Positions 15,282 to 24,959 are shown, counted from the stretch's first letter. The stretch: 64,000 nucleotides of DNA from Novosphingobium sp. HII-3 (GCF_002916655.1 NZ_PPSM01000014.1:186001-250000), one strand, 5' to 3'. The notes: generated by a model not told the origin, from the sequence alone. Numbers and translations: made by a program.

Positions 15282-17900
15282 ATGGCGCGCCTCGTGTCCG
15301 GCGGCCGTGGCAACGGGATCGCCAACATCACGCGCATCGTCACTGGCAGCGGTGCTCTTCTGACCCTTCAACGCCTGCTCGGCGCCGGTTCGACACTGGC
15401 GCTGCAAACCGGCAGCCATCCAAACCTCTCCCTGTCGGGTGGGCGTCTCGCAGCGCAGATACCGCTCTTCCCCGGCGAAACCCAGATTGCGCGAATCCGG
15501 GAGGTTGCCGGTGCCGGCGCGGCGGAACGGGCGGCCGAGTACACCCTGACGCTCAAGGCCGCGCGGGCGCAGCCATCCGGAACCTGGCTGCCGGCCGCCT
15601 CGAACCTTGCCGCGGCTTACGGGCTGGGGAGGATGGTGGCCGATTACGCGGGGCCGGCCGTGCGGGTGCGGCGAGTGTCCGATGGAGCGGAGGCCGACAT
15701 CGGGTTTGCAGGTCAGGCGCTGGACACCGATGCGGCGGCCGCATTCCAAGGAGTGTCATCCCTGCGCCTCGTCGTGATCTACGACCAGACCGGGAGCGGG
15801 CGGCATCTCACGCAGCCGCAGGCGTCCTCGCAGCCGCAGCTATGGCTGGGAGAGGGCGGCCCGACGATCACCAACTACGACACCGATTGCCCCCTGATGA
15901 TCCCGCCGTCCCTCGTCATGGAGCGGGATGACTGCGCCGTGTTCATGGTGGCGCGCACGCCCGGACAGGCCGCCACCTGCGGTTACTGGGCCTTCGGCGC
16001 GGGAGCGACGGAATACGGCCTCACCAGCGCCCGCATCGCCGGCAATCTGGCCATGCAGCCGATGATCTCGGGCGTTTCGATTTCGGCCACGACGACCAAT
16101 GCGCAGGCTCTGGGCGTGGCGAACATGTCCGTGCTGGGGCTAGTCTCCACGGCTGCGGGGCAGACGGTGCATCGCGACGAGCAGCAGGTGCTTTACCCGC
16201 CGGCCGGCGCGGCGAGGCTGGACGGCGGCGGCGAGGTCGGCGAAGCGGTCGAGTACGGCGGCAGGACCGACTGGCGCGCCTTCGTCCTCTATTCCTCGGC
16301 ACCCGCCGAGGGGGAGGTGGTCCGGATCAGGCAAGCCCTCAAGGCCATCTTCGGCGCGAGCGAGGCTGCCACGCTGTCGTTCCTCGGCGCCGGTGACAGC
16401 ATCGTCTTCGGGACCGGCGGCGCGAACAACCGCACCATCACGGCGGCCATGCACCACCGCTCTGCGCCCGGTGTCCTGTTCCGCAATATCGGCATCGCCG
16501 GCCATCGCCTGGAGCAGCATTACAATGACTTCGACAGGCCTTCCGCCGCTTACGTCGTACCGGGCGTGCCAAATGTGTTCTTCGCCAATTACGGTCACAA
16601 CGACATCAAGGCCTCTGTCGTCGACGACGCGACCGCCATTTCGACGGTGGAGACGATGAAGCGGCAGGCGCGTCACATGGCGGCACGGCTGCGGGCTTAT
16701 GGTTTCGACATCGTGATCTGGCAGGAAGCCTACGCCGACACGTCGTTTACAGCGGCGCAGGCGAAGGCGCGCAATGCCTGGAACGCGTGGCTGCGTTCCG
16801 ACCCGCAGGCTGACGATGGGCTTCCCTGCTTCGATGCGGTGGACCGGGTGGCCAGCGACCCTGACTTCGTCCTGTCGGACGCGGAAACGGCGGCGGGGCG
16901 GGGCATGGCGCTCACGGCCAACTCATCCGACGGGGTGCATCCCAACGAAGTCCATGCCGGGGTCCGAGCCGCCCATCTCCTCGCTACGTATGCGGCGATC
17001 CCCTTCGGGCTCCGGTACATCGCCGGACCGGCGCAGCAGGGCCTGCCTTACGCCGGTCAACGCCCTGCGGTGATCAAGGGACAGGCGCCCTTCACCTTCT
17101 CGCTGGCTCCGGGATCGGCGCCGCTGCCCTCCGGTCTTGTCCTTGACCCGGCGACGGGGGTGATCTCGGGAACACCCACGCAGGCGGGCACCGTGTCCGG
17201 CGTGCTCCTGCGGGTTACGGATAGCACGGGCGCGACTGCGGAGACCTCTGTCACACTGGCGATGGCGGCCGCCGCTGCGATCACGGTGGCCGACCAGATC
17301 GAGAGCTGGAGCACCAGCGATGCATCGACCCTCGCGGTGAACCTGCCCGCGGAGGTCATGGCGGGCGATGTGCTCGTTGCGGTGCTGAGCGTCGACGGCA
17401 CGGTCGCGATCGCCTGGGACGACGCCACGGCCGGTGGCTGGGTCCAGCGGGCCGCCTACGCAGCGAACGCAAACCAGCATCTGCTGGCTATCTTCACGCG
17501 AACGGCGGACGGGACCGAAGGCGGCAAGGTGCTGAACCTTGGGCTTTCGGCGCCGCAACAGGCGGTGGCGCGGGTACTGCGGGTGCGGGGCGCAAGCGGC
17601 TCGGTTGAGGTTTCCGCCTATGCGCGGGGCAACGCGGTTGCGGCCGATCCGCCGGTCGTGACGCCGGCCTGGACCGGGGCGGGTCTCTACATCGCGGCGA
17701 TGGCGCTGGACGGTACGGCGGCGATCAGTTCCGGGCCTGCGGGTTTCGCCGGCTTCACGGCCCGGGCTTCCAGCACCAGCGGCCAGTCCACCAACGCGAC
17801 CGCCTGGACGGTGGGCTCCGGCGCGCAGGATCCCGGGCCGTTCACAGCATCGGCCGGCGGAAACTGGGTCGCCGCCACTCTGGTCGTGCAGGCCGCCTGA
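15282..17900 (+). CDS. large multidomain protein with arabinofuranosidase-B-like, SGNH-hydrolase and Ig-like regions
   Basis: 872 residues. Residues ~95-330 resemble the catalytic/lectin region of alpha-L-arabinofuranosidase B (AYGLGRMVADYAGPAVRVRR, then VVIYDQTGSGRHLTQP). Residues ~365-590 are an SGNH/GDSL hydrolase: GAGDS near 369, YGHND near 440 and DGVHPN near 550, giving the S, N and D/H residues. Residues ~600-665 form a putative Ig fold (GLVLDPATGVISGTPTQAG). The rest is a beta-rich C-terminal domain. I prefer the ATG at 15282, seven bases after GGAGG, over a GTG at 15276. No classic signal peptide is seen. It looks like a phage-tail or secreted polysaccharide deacylase placed amid EPS genes. 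Confidence 0.7.
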   Translation: MARLVSGGRGNGIANITRIVTGSGALLTLQRLLGAGSTLALQTGSHPNLSLSGGRLAAQIPLFPGETQIARIREVAGAGAAERAAEYTLTLKAARAQPSGTWLPAASNLAAAYGLGRMVADYAGPAVRVRRVSDGAEADIGFAGQALDTDAAAAFQGVSSLRLVVIYDQTGSGRHLTQPQASSQPQLWLGEGGPTITNYDTDCPLMIPPSLVMERDDCAVFMVARTPGQAATCGYWAFGAGATEYGLTSARIAGNLAMQPMISGVSISATTTNAQALGVANMSVLGLVSTAAGQTVHRDEQQVLYPPAGAARLDGGGEVGEAVEYGGRTDWRAFVLYSSAPAEGEVVRIRQALKAIFGASEAATLSFLGAGDSIVFGTGGANNRTITAAMHHRSAPGVLFRNIGIAGHRLEQHYNDFDRPSAAYVVPGVPNVFFANYGHNDIKASVVDDATAISTVETMKRQARHMAARLRAYGFDIVIWQEAYADTSFTAAQAKARNAWNAWLRSDPQADDGLPCFDAVDRVASDPDFVLSDAETAAGRGMALTANSSDGVHPNEVHAGVRAAHLLATYAAIPFGLRYIAGPAQQGLPYAGQRPAVIKGQAPFTFSLAPGSAPLPSGLVLDPATGVISGTPTQAGTVSGVLLRVTDSTGATAETSVTLAMAAAAAITVADQIESWSTSDASTLAVNLPAEVMAGDVLVAVLSVDGTVAIAWDDATAGGWVQRAAYAANANQHLLAIFTRTADGTEGGKVLNLGLSAPQQAVARVLRVRGASGSVEVSAYARGNAVAADPPVVTPAWTGAGLYIAAMALDGTAAISSGPAGFAGFTARASSTSGQSTNATAWTVGSGAQDPGPFTASAGGNWVAATLVVQAA

Positions 17901-17911
17901 GGAACTGCCCC

Positions 17912-18838
17912 TCAGGCAGCCTTGAAGGAGCGAAGCAGGGCAGCGGCCATCACCAGGGGCAGGCGGCGAAACCGCCTTGCCGCCACTGCTCGGGGCCCGA
18001 CCCGGAAAAGGCTGGCCACGATGCGGGGGCGCAGGGCGCGGGCGCGTTCCCGCGAAACCGCGCGATAGCGGCGGAAGATGCGCAGGAGTGTGTAGGCCTC
18101 GATCAGGGGCAGCGGCGGGGATGTGAAGCCTGCCCGCCCGATCGCGTCGAGTTCGGCGCGAACCGCCGACCGCTCCTGCTCTTCCACGTTGGCGATCGAG
18201 ACCGCCCCCTCGTGCCGCCGATAGAACAGGACATCGACTGGTGGGTTGTCGATCCGGCCGAGCGTGCCGGCGCGGATGAAGAGATCGTAGTCTTCCGCGT
18301 GCCGATACCCTTCACGGTAGCCTCCTATGGCCTTGAGCGTGGTGGCACGCATCATGATGAGGGGGTGCATCGAGACGGCGACGCGTGGGGGGAAAACCAC
18401 CAGATCGGTCCGCGCGTGGCGCCCCCCGGTCGTGCGGACACTGGCAGGCGTCGGGCGGGGGTCTCCCACGGCGTAGCCGCCAACGAGGACGGTTGCGGGA
18501 TGGGCGTCAAGCCAGGCGACCTGGAAGGCGAACCGCTCCGGGAAAGAGACATCATCGGCGTCCATGCGCGCGATGTACTCTCCCCGGGCATGGGCGATGG
18601 CGGTGTTGAGAGCCGCGACAATCCCGCCGTTGGGCTGCCGCACCACGCGCAGGCGCGGATCGCGTCGACCCATCCTGGCGAGGATGTCCGCCGTGGCGTC
18701 GGTGCTGCCATCGTCGACCACGATCAACTCGAAGTCCGCGAAGGTCTGGAGGAGGATCGACCGAACGGCCTCCTCCAGGTAGGCCGCCCCGTTGTAGCAA
18801 GGCAGGAGGACCGAGACGCGCGGGGGACGGCGGGTCAT
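17912..18838 (-). CDS. glycosyltransferase family 2
   Basis: 308 residues with a textbook GT2 N-terminus: RVSVLLPCYNGAAYLEEAVRSILLQTF, DDGSTDATADILA and the DxD motif in ARMDADDVSFPERF. The HAEDYDLFIRA stretch is the acceptor-side ED motif. It probably adds one sugar to the lipid-linked repeat unit on the inner face of the membrane. The start codon overlaps the stop of the upstream GT4 gene by four bases (ATGA), so the two form one operon. The specificity cannot be read from sequence. Confidence 0.9.
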   Translation of the reverse strand: MTRRPPRVSVLLPCYNGAAYLEEAVRSILLQTFADFELIVVDDGSTDATADILARMGRRDPRLRVVRQPNGGIVAALNTAIAHARGEYIARMDADDVSFPERFAFQVAWLDAHPATVLVGGYAVGDPRPTPASVRTTGGRHARTDLVVFPPRVAVSMHPLIMMRATTLKAIGGYREGYRHAEDYDLFIRAGTLGRIDNPPVDVLFYRRHEGAVSIANVEEQERSAVRAELDAIGRAGFTSPPLPLIEAYTLLRIFRRYRAVSRERARALRPRIVASLFRVGPRAVAARRFRRLPLVMAAALLRSFKAA

Positions 18839-19941
18839 GCCGCATCCCGCAGCGCGGCGTCGCTCATCGTCAGCAGGGTGTCGCGCAGCTGCTCGCCGGC
18901 TCTTCTCCAGGTGAACCGCCGCGCCCGGTCCATGCCGCTGAGGACTTTCTGCGCGAACAGCGCGGCGGCAGGATCGAGGGCGGCGATCGCGTCACGCCAG
19001 GAGGAGGGATCGTCGACATCGGCATAGACCGCCGCGTCCCGGCAGATCTCCGGCAAGGCCCCTGCGGGTGCCACGATCACGGGTGTCCCGCAAAGCATCG
19101 CCTCCAGCGGCGGGAGACCGAAGCCCTCCGTCCGCGACGGGCACAACACGCACCGTGCCGCAGAGTAAAGCGCCCGCAGCCGGCGATCGTCGCATGTGCC
19201 GGCAAAGATGACTCCCGGCGGAACGGACAGGCCGGCCGCTTCCAGCTCCGCACGGTCCGGTCCGACGACGACCAGAGGCACTCCGGGCGGTGCATGACGC
19301 CCAAAGGCGGCAAGGACGACGGCGTTGTTCTTGTAAGCCTTTCCACTGCCGATCATCAGGGCGAAGCTGCGCGGCGCCAGTCCCAGGTCGGCAAGCACCT
19401 GCACGTCCGGTTCCACATCGAGGATGTGGTCGGCACCATTGTACAGGACGCCGGTACGCGCCCCGGCAGAGACCCCCATCACGTCGAGCATGCGGCGCGA
19501 GTAGTTGGAAACCGTGAGAACGGCCTGGCTCGATCGCGCGATGCGCGGTGCGAGCAGACGATATCCAAGCCTCTGGCGCAGCGGATAGGAGCTGTCTGGG
19601 AAGAGGAATTGCGCGTCGTGGATCAGGGTCAGTTTGCGCCGGTGCCGCAGCGGGGCAAGATTGGCCAGGTTTACCAGCACACCGTCGGCCGCCAAGAAGG
19701 GGAGGCGGCGCTGCTCCCAGACCTGCGAGGGCGCCTCGTCGCAGTCTCGGATGGCGATGGTGCGCAAGGCCGGTCGCCACGTGCCGGAATGCCGGGTCGG
19801 CAGGAGCAGTGTCACGCTGGGGCCACCCGCACCCTCCAGCTGCCTGTCGAGCTCCCGAACGAGCCGGTCCGCCACGCGGTGTACGCCGTTCAGGCCGCCG
19901 GAGTAGAACTTCCCGTTGATGTAAATCGGCAGCATCGCCAT
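18835..19941 (-). CDS. glycosyltransferase family 4
   Basis: 368 residues. The first domain begins with INGKFYSGGLNGVHRVADRLV, where the glycine-rich GGLNGVHR loop binds acceptor; the second has FALMIGSGKAYKNN and CPSRTEGFGLPPLEAMLCGTPVIV, the donor-binding GFGLPPLEAM motif. This is a mannosyltransferase-type GT4. A near-identical architecture is found in the divergent gene at 20096, suggesting duplication. ATG at 19941 is followed by another at 19935; either could be used. Confidence 0.9.
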   Translation of the reverse strand: MAMLPIYINGKFYSGGLNGVHRVADRLVRELDRQLEGAGGPSVTLLLPTRHSGTWRPALRTIAIRDCDEAPSQVWEQRRLPFLAADGVLVNLANLAPLRHRRKLTLIHDAQFLFPDSSYPLRQRLGYRLLAPRIARSSQAVLTVSNYSRRMLDVMGVSAGARTGVLYNGADHILDVEPDVQVLADLGLAPRSFALMIGSGKAYKNNAVVLAAFGRHAPPGVPLVVVGPDRAELEAAGLSVPPGVIFAGTCDDRRLRALYSAARCVLCPSRTEGFGLPPLEAMLCGTPVIVAPAGALPEICRDAAVYADVDDPSSWRDAIAALDPAAALFAQKVLSGMDRARRFTWRRAGEQLRDTLLTMSDAALRDAA

Positions 19942-20095
19942 CCCCGCAACACCCGGCGCAGCCTAAAGGCCGCGGCCTTCGAATTCGACGCTGCATCGTC
20001 GAACTTGCAGGGTTTTAACGGGCGACAGGCATGCAGGCGCTTCCTGCATCGCAGGCGGCGCGGCATTGAGGCTGCGATAAGACTGGGGGGCAACG

Positions 20096-21187
20096 ATGTC
20101 GCAGAGTGCGCGCGCGATCCTGATCAACGGGCGTTTCCTGATGCAGCCGGTGACCGGGGTGCAGCGGGTCGCGCGCGAACTCGTGGCGGAAATGGACCGG
20201 CTGGCCGGAGCCGGCGAGATCGGGGTGCCACTTGCCCTCGCCTGCGAGCCCGGGGCGGACCTCGATGGCCTTTCTCTGAAGTACATCGCGGTTGAGCGTC
20301 GGGGCGGTGCGGCGGGTCACGCGTGGGAACAGTTCGTCCTGCCGCGCATGGTCGGCGGCAGGCGGCTCCTCTGTCTGGGGAACACGGCGCCCGTCGCGGC
20401 GGTGCTCGGCGGTGGAGGCGTGTCGGTCATGGTTCACGACGTGTCCTACCTGTCGCAGCCGCAAGCCTATTCGCGGCGCTACAGAATGGTGCACAGGGCT
20501 CTCCTCCCGCTCCTTCTTCGCGGGGCTGAGCAGATCGTCACGGTCTCCACGACCGAAGCCGAACGGTTGCAGCGGCTGCGACCGCAGCGACGATTCGTGG
20601 CGGCGCAGAACGGTGGCTGGAGCAACGACCGGGTGGAGCGCGCCAGTCCCGCCCCGCGCGAGCGGATGGTGCTTTACGTAGGCTCGCTGTCCCGGCGCAA
20701 GAACGTGGAGCGCGTCATTGAAGTGGCCGAGACGCTGGCGCGGGAAGACGGCATACGCACCGTCCTTGTCGGAGCCGGCAGTTCCATCCTCGCGCCCGTG
20801 CGGTCGAGCGTGGCGCCGGACGTGGCGCATATGCTGGAGTTCGTGGGCCAGGTGCCATCTCTGGACACCCTTGCCGACTACTACCGGCGCGCCGGGTGCC
20901 TGCTGTTTCCCTCCCTGTACGAAGCTTCGCCCTTGCCGCCCATCGAAGCCATGAGCCTGGGGTGCCCCGTCGTGGCGTCCGCCATTCCATCGATGACGGA
21001 GCGATGCGGCCGCGCGGCGCTCTACTGCGATCCGTTGGACAGCGCGGATATCCTGAGCTGCGTGCGGCGGGTTTGCAACGAACCGGAGCTTGGCGCGGCC
21101 TTGCGGAGCGAGGGGTTCCGGCAAGCGGAAAGCTATTCATGGCGGGCGCAGGCCCGCACGATCCTTCAGGCCATGACCGCGAGTTAA
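20096..21187 (+). CDS. glycosyltransferase family 4
   Basis: 363 residues, opening ARAILINGRFLMQPVTGVQRVAREL, the same N-terminal layout (ING-x-F...G-x-x-GV-x-R-V) as the divergent GT4 at 18835. The donor domain has LYVGSLSRRKNVER and FPSLYEASPLPPIEAMSLGCPVVAS. The divergent stretch between them is about 150 bases. It probably transfers a hexose to the growing EPS unit. It is followed after 35 bases by an acyltransferase gene, so the sugar it adds might be the one acylated (inference). Confidence 0.9.
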   Translation: MSQSARAILINGRFLMQPVTGVQRVARELVAEMDRLAGAGEIGVPLALACEPGADLDGLSLKYIAVERRGGAAGHAWEQFVLPRMVGGRRLLCLGNTAPVAAVLGGGGVSVMVHDVSYLSQPQAYSRRYRMVHRALLPLLLRGAEQIVTVSTTEAERLQRLRPQRRFVAAQNGGWSNDRVERASPAPRERMVLYVGSLSRRKNVERVIEVAETLAREDGIRTVLVGAGSSILAPVRSSVAPDVAHMLEFVGQVPSLDTLADYYRRAGCLLFPSLYEASPLPPIEAMSLGCPVVASAIPSMTERCGRAALYCDPLDSADILSCVRRVCNEPELGAALRSEGFRQAESYSWRAQARTILQAMTAS

Positions 21188-21222
21188 CTTGGCCACGCGC
21201 CGAATGCCTCCAAAGTCCGGTC

Positions 21223-22362
21223 ATGAGCACCGCGCATATTTCCTGTCCCGCCCGGCGGAGACCGGTTCACGGTCTGGACGTCGTGCGGCTCATCGCTGCG
21301 ATGCTGGTCGTCATCTATCATCTCGGCTTCAAGGCCTGGGCGCTCCCGGGCAGCAGCCTGCGCCACGTGATCGATGCGCCTGTCACGCATCCGCCCGGCT
21401 ACGGCCTCACGTGGTGCGGCTGGATCGGTGTGCAGGTGTTCTTCGTCGTGTCAGGCGCGGTGATTGCTTACTCGGCCGAGGGGGCGCGCCCCGGATCCTT
21501 TGCCAGGCGCCGTCTCGCCCGTCTTCTTCCTGCAATCCTCATCGCCACGCCGCTCGCCTTGCCGCTGGCGGTGCTCCTGTTTCGTACCCCGCCCGCCGCA
21601 GCCCTGATGCTGGGCCTGAAAACGGTGGCCTTCGCACCGGTCGGGCCGTGGATCATGGGCCAGTTCTGGACCATTCCCATCGAACTGGCGTTCTACGCGG
21701 CGGTCTGGGCAATCCTTGCATCCGGCGTGCCGGAGCGGGGGCTGCGGAGCCTGCCATGGGGGCTTGGGCTTGCGAGCGCCGGATACTGGTTTGGCGCGGC
21801 TTTCGGCGGGCTGCAGCCCGGCGGGAGGTTGGCCGAACTGCTGCTTGTGAGCCATGGCGTGTATTTCGCGCTGGGAATGCTCTGCGCGCAGCTGGGCACG
21901 GGCACCCTCGCGCACCGGCACGGCCTGCTCGCCCTGGTCTGTGCGGGTGCCGCTGCCGTTCAGGTCCGCACGACCGCGGGCTGGGAAATGGGTAGCCGGG
22001 CGGAACTGTCAGCGCAGTGGCTGGTGCCTTATGCTGTGTGGTTCATCCTTGCGGCAGCCGTGGGAGCATCGTTTCGATGGCGGTCTGCGATTGAGCTCAG
22101 GGTTGCGCGCCATGCGAAGGGATTGCGCATGGCGGGAATGACGACGTACCCCCTTTACCTCACGCATATCCATACGGGCGGTGCAGCCCTCGCTGCGTTC
22201 TCAGCTCTTGGCGTCCTGGCCGCATCGGTTCTGGCGTGCCTTGTCTCGCTGCTGGTCGCGTGGAGCATCGCTCTCCACCTGGAACCGCACGTCCATGTGA
22301 CCGTAGACAGGGTGCTGAAGGACATCGCCATGCGAGCAAAAGGCGCTGTGCAGGCAGGATAG
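21223..22362 (+). CDS. acyltransferase 3 family protein, probable EPS O-acetyltransferase
   Basis: 379 residues with about ten membrane helices. The N-terminal VHGLDVVRLIAAMLVVIYHLGF has the R-x10-H pattern of the acyltransferase-3 family, with the conserved histidine in helix 1; QFWTIPIELAFY is the E-containing motif after helix 4-5. Family members acetylate exopolysaccharide sugars from the cytoplasmic acetyl donor. I started at the ATG at 21223 directly before the domain. It follows the GT4 gene and converges on a pyruvyl transferase gene with four intervening bases. Confidence 0.88.
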   Translation: MSTAHISCPARRRPVHGLDVVRLIAAMLVVIYHLGFKAWALPGSSLRHVIDAPVTHPPGYGLTWCGWIGVQVFFVVSGAVIAYSAEGARPGSFARRRLARLLPAILIATPLALPLAVLLFRTPPAAALMLGLKTVAFAPVGPWIMGQFWTIPIELAFYAAVWAILASGVPERGLRSLPWGLGLASAGYWFGAAFGGLQPGGRLAELLLVSHGVYFALGMLCAQLGTGTLAHRHGLLALVCAGAAAVQVRTTAGWEMGSRAELSAQWLVPYAVWFILAAAVGASFRWRSAIELRVARHAKGLRMAGMTTYPLYLTHIHTGGAALAAFSALGVLAASVLACLVSLLVAWSIALHLEPHVHVTVDRVLKDIAMRAKGAVQAG

Positions 22363-22366
22363 AGCT

Positions 22367-23371
22367 TCAGGCCGCCTGCCGCGCGCGTGCCGCCCTTCGT
22401 GCCCAGTCCGCCGCCATCTCGATGTCCGCTGCACGGATGACCAGTGGCGATTCTCCGGTGAAGGCTTCCATGAAGCGTCCGATCTTCCCGTACTGATTGT
22501 CGAGCACGGCGTGAGGCAGGCCCAGCAGCAGCGAAAGGATATGGACATGCAGCCTGTCCGTCACGATCGCACGGGCGCGGCCGAGCTGGCGGAACCCTCG
22601 CTCCACGCGATGCCGCGCGGCGGCCTCGTAGGAGCGGGCGCGGGCATTCGCCGGGGAAAGGCGAACCCACGCCTGGAGCGCACCTGCCGCCTTTGCACGG
22701 CGAACCGCCCCCGTGTCCTCCAGGAGCCAGTCTTCGACAGCCAGTCCCATCGGGCGCCATGCGGACGATGTGGCGCGCTCCCGGTCTGTGCGCAGCATGG
22801 CGAGCACGTCCATTGCCGGAGGGGGCGGGCGCCGCCGGCCAAGAGCAAAGGCGCTGTCGGGGCACAGGTGCACCGCGCAGTCGAAGTGGCGCTGCGCCAG
22901 CTTCAGGGATGGTTCGTCCCGGACCAAGAGAGTGAAGTCCGGGTGACCTGCGATGGCGCGAGCGGTCTGCGCGATGCGCGCTGCGTCGGTGTAGTGGATG
23001 GACTGGGGCAGCTGGACGATCTTCCGGTCCCGCAGCCGCTGGATCACGTCCTCCCGAAACGTCTGGTGATGGTTCCATATGTCGCCGAAGTTGCCGCCGC
23101 CGTGGAGGAAGATCGTCCCTTCCGGGACGACGGCGGCGCGCAGTTCCTGTTCATCGAAGTTGTGGAACGCGCAGACGTAATCCGGGTTCGCACCGGTAAG
23201 CCGGCGCAGAAGCTGCAGTTCGCCGATCCATATCGCCGAATCCCCGACATTGGCATGGTTCGGGAAGTCGATAAGAGCAAAAGACGACGTAGAATGTGGA
23301 GAAAGTACGTCAAGCAGGTGAGCTTCAAGTCTCGCGATCAAGTCGTTAACGGATTTTAATCCCGCATTCAC
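22367..23371 (-). CDS. polysaccharide pyruvyl transferase family protein (3 of 3)
   Basis: 334 residues resembling ExoV/EpsI-type ketal pyruvate transferases: LIDFPNHANVGDSAIWIGE near the N-terminus, GTIFLHGGGNFGDIW, and ARAIVTDRLHVHILSLLLGLPHAVLDN near the C-terminus. The last segment gives the conserved R-x-H active site. It is divergent from the Wzx flippase gene. The family members here differ strongly from each other, consistent with three distinct acceptor sugars or positions. Confidence 0.9.
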   Translation of the reverse strand: MNAGLKSVNDLIARLEAHLLDVLSPHSTSSFALIDFPNHANVGDSAIWIGELQLLRRLTGANPDYVCAFHNFDEQELRAAVVPEGTIFLHGGGNFGDIWNHHQTFREDVIQRLRDRKIVQLPQSIHYTDAARIAQTARAIAGHPDFTLLVRDEPSLKLAQRHFDCAVHLCPDSAFALGRRRPPPPAMDVLAMLRTDRERATSSAWRPMGLAVEDWLLEDTGAVRRAKAAGALQAWVRLSPANARARSYEAAARHRVERGFRQLGRARAIVTDRLHVHILSLLLGLPHAVLDNQYGKIGRFMEAFTGESPLVIRAADIEMAADWARRAARARQAA

Positions 23372-23439
23372 GTGATCTCTTCCTCGGGTATTTACATGTT
23401 CTATTGCCTCGCATCTTAGGGGATTCTACGCAAGGGGTG

Positions 23440-24942
23440 ATGGTAGAGCATGAGGACAATCGCGACGGGGCACTGCGACGGCGCGCGGCTCGTGCAGTCG
23501 GGTGGAGCATCGCGCGCATAGCCGGCGACCAGTTGTTCGGCTTCCTTGTATTCGCGGCACTGGCGCGGACCCTCGATCCGGCAACCCTGGGCATCTTCAT
23601 AGTTGGCCTCGCCGTGGCGGAAGTCGGCAAGATCGTCGCGCAGGGTGGTCTTGTCAGCAGCCTTTACCGGGCACCCGCGTTGACGCCGCAGCTGGTGGAC
23701 ACGGTGTTCTGGGCCAATCTGGGCATGGGCGTTGTCGTGGCACTTGCCTGCCTTGTGCTGCAGTATCCGCTGGCCCGCGCCATGGGAAGCGCCGAGGCTG
23801 CGCCGGTCATCGCGGCGATGGGCTTCGTGGTGCCCATTTCGGCGGCCGGCGCGTCCCATATGAGCCGCACCTTGCGCGCATTCGGCCATCGGGCGCTTGC
23901 GGCCCGCTCGCTCGGCGCGGGAATCGTGGGCGGTTGCCTTGCGCTGTGGGCGGCCGATGCCGGCTGGGGTGTCTGGGCGCTGGTGTTCCAGCGCTTCGCC
24001 AGCGAAACCATCGGGACGCTCGTGGCCTGGCGCGCCTTTCGCTGGCGACCGGGGTTTGCCTTCTCATGGCGAACGCTGCGGGAGCAATGGCGGTTGGGTG
24101 TGAGCGTGGCCAGTTCGCAAGTGCTGATCGTGACGCTCAACCGCATGCAGGACGTGATCCTCGCCCGTACTCTCGGTCCCGGCACGGTCGGGGTGTATCG
24201 CACTGCCTGGAAGGCCATGGACGTGATTGCGCAGGGCGCCATTACACCGGTTTCGACGGTGTCGGTGCCCACGCTCGCCAAGCTGCAGCACGATATGCCT
24301 GCCTTCCGGCGCTGCTATGTTCGGCTGGTTTCCCTGACCGCGATGATCGCCTTGCCCGCCATGGCCGGGGTGGGCGTGATGGCGGACCGCCTGATCCCGC
24401 TGCTTTTTGGGGAGCATTGGGAGCAGAGCGTCCCTGTGGCCCGCGTCCTGTGCCTTCTTGCGCTGCCTGTCGTGCTCAACTTCTTCGCGGATCCTGCGCT
24501 GACCGTGCTCGGCAAGGCAGGCATCATCGCACGACTGGCGGCCACACAGGTTATGATCACACTGCTGTTCTGCCTGGTGGCGGCGCCCTACGGCATCGTC
24601 TGGTTCGCCGCGGCCTACGTCGCCAGGGCCTACCTCACCATGGTTCTCCAGATGGTCCTCCTGCAGCGGAGTGCAGGCATCCGCGCGCGGGACGTGGCGG
24701 TTGGCGTGGCACCTGCCGTGGGCGCCGCAGTGGTCATGGCTCTTGTGGTGTGGACCACGGCCGACACGATGCCGCAGGGCCCGTTCGACAGCGTGGCGTC
24801 CCTTTTACCCATCGCGTTTCTCATCCTGCAGGGCACACTGGTTTATGCTGCGGTGCTCCTCACGTTCATGGGCCGCAGGCGGTGCCTGGAACTGGTGCAG
24901 TTTGCACGGGGCTTCAGCATCGGCACCCAGGCACCTGATTGA
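23440..24942 (+). CDS. Wzx-type oligosaccharide flippase
   Basis: About 500 residues with 12-14 membrane helices and the start pattern WSIARIAGDQLFGFLVFAALARTLDPATLGIF, typical of the PST/MOP polysaccharide transporter family. Such flippases move the undecaprenyl-PP-linked repeat unit across the inner membrane for Wzy polymerisation. The ATG at 23440 is my choice, though AAGGGG is rather close; an in-frame TTG at 23404 would add 12 residues. It converges on the Wzy-like gene. Confidence 0.88.
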   Translation: MVEHEDNRDGALRRRAARAVGWSIARIAGDQLFGFLVFAALARTLDPATLGIFIVGLAVAEVGKIVAQGGLVSSLYRAPALTPQLVDTVFWANLGMGVVVALACLVLQYPLARAMGSAEAAPVIAAMGFVVPISAAGASHMSRTLRAFGHRALAARSLGAGIVGGCLALWAADAGWGVWALVFQRFASETIGTLVAWRAFRWRPGFAFSWRTLREQWRLGVSVASSQVLIVTLNRMQDVILARTLGPGTVGVYRTAWKAMDVIAQGAITPVSTVSVPTLAKLQHDMPAFRRCYVRLVSLTAMIALPAMAGVGVMADRLIPLLFGEHWEQSVPVARVLCLLALPVVLNFFADPALTVLGKAGIIARLAATQVMITLLFCLVAAPYGIVWFAAAYVARAYLTMVLQMVLLQRSAGIRARDVAVGVAPAVGAAVVMALVVWTTADTMPQGPFDSVASLLPIAFLILQGTLVYAAVLLTFMGRRRCLELVQFARGFSIGTQAPD

Positions 24943-24959
24943 CGCGGGAGGCCCAAGTG

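Noticed and set aside
15013..17900. Prophage in the EPS locus
   Set aside because: Only two phage-type genes are present; no capsid, terminase or integrase is seen.
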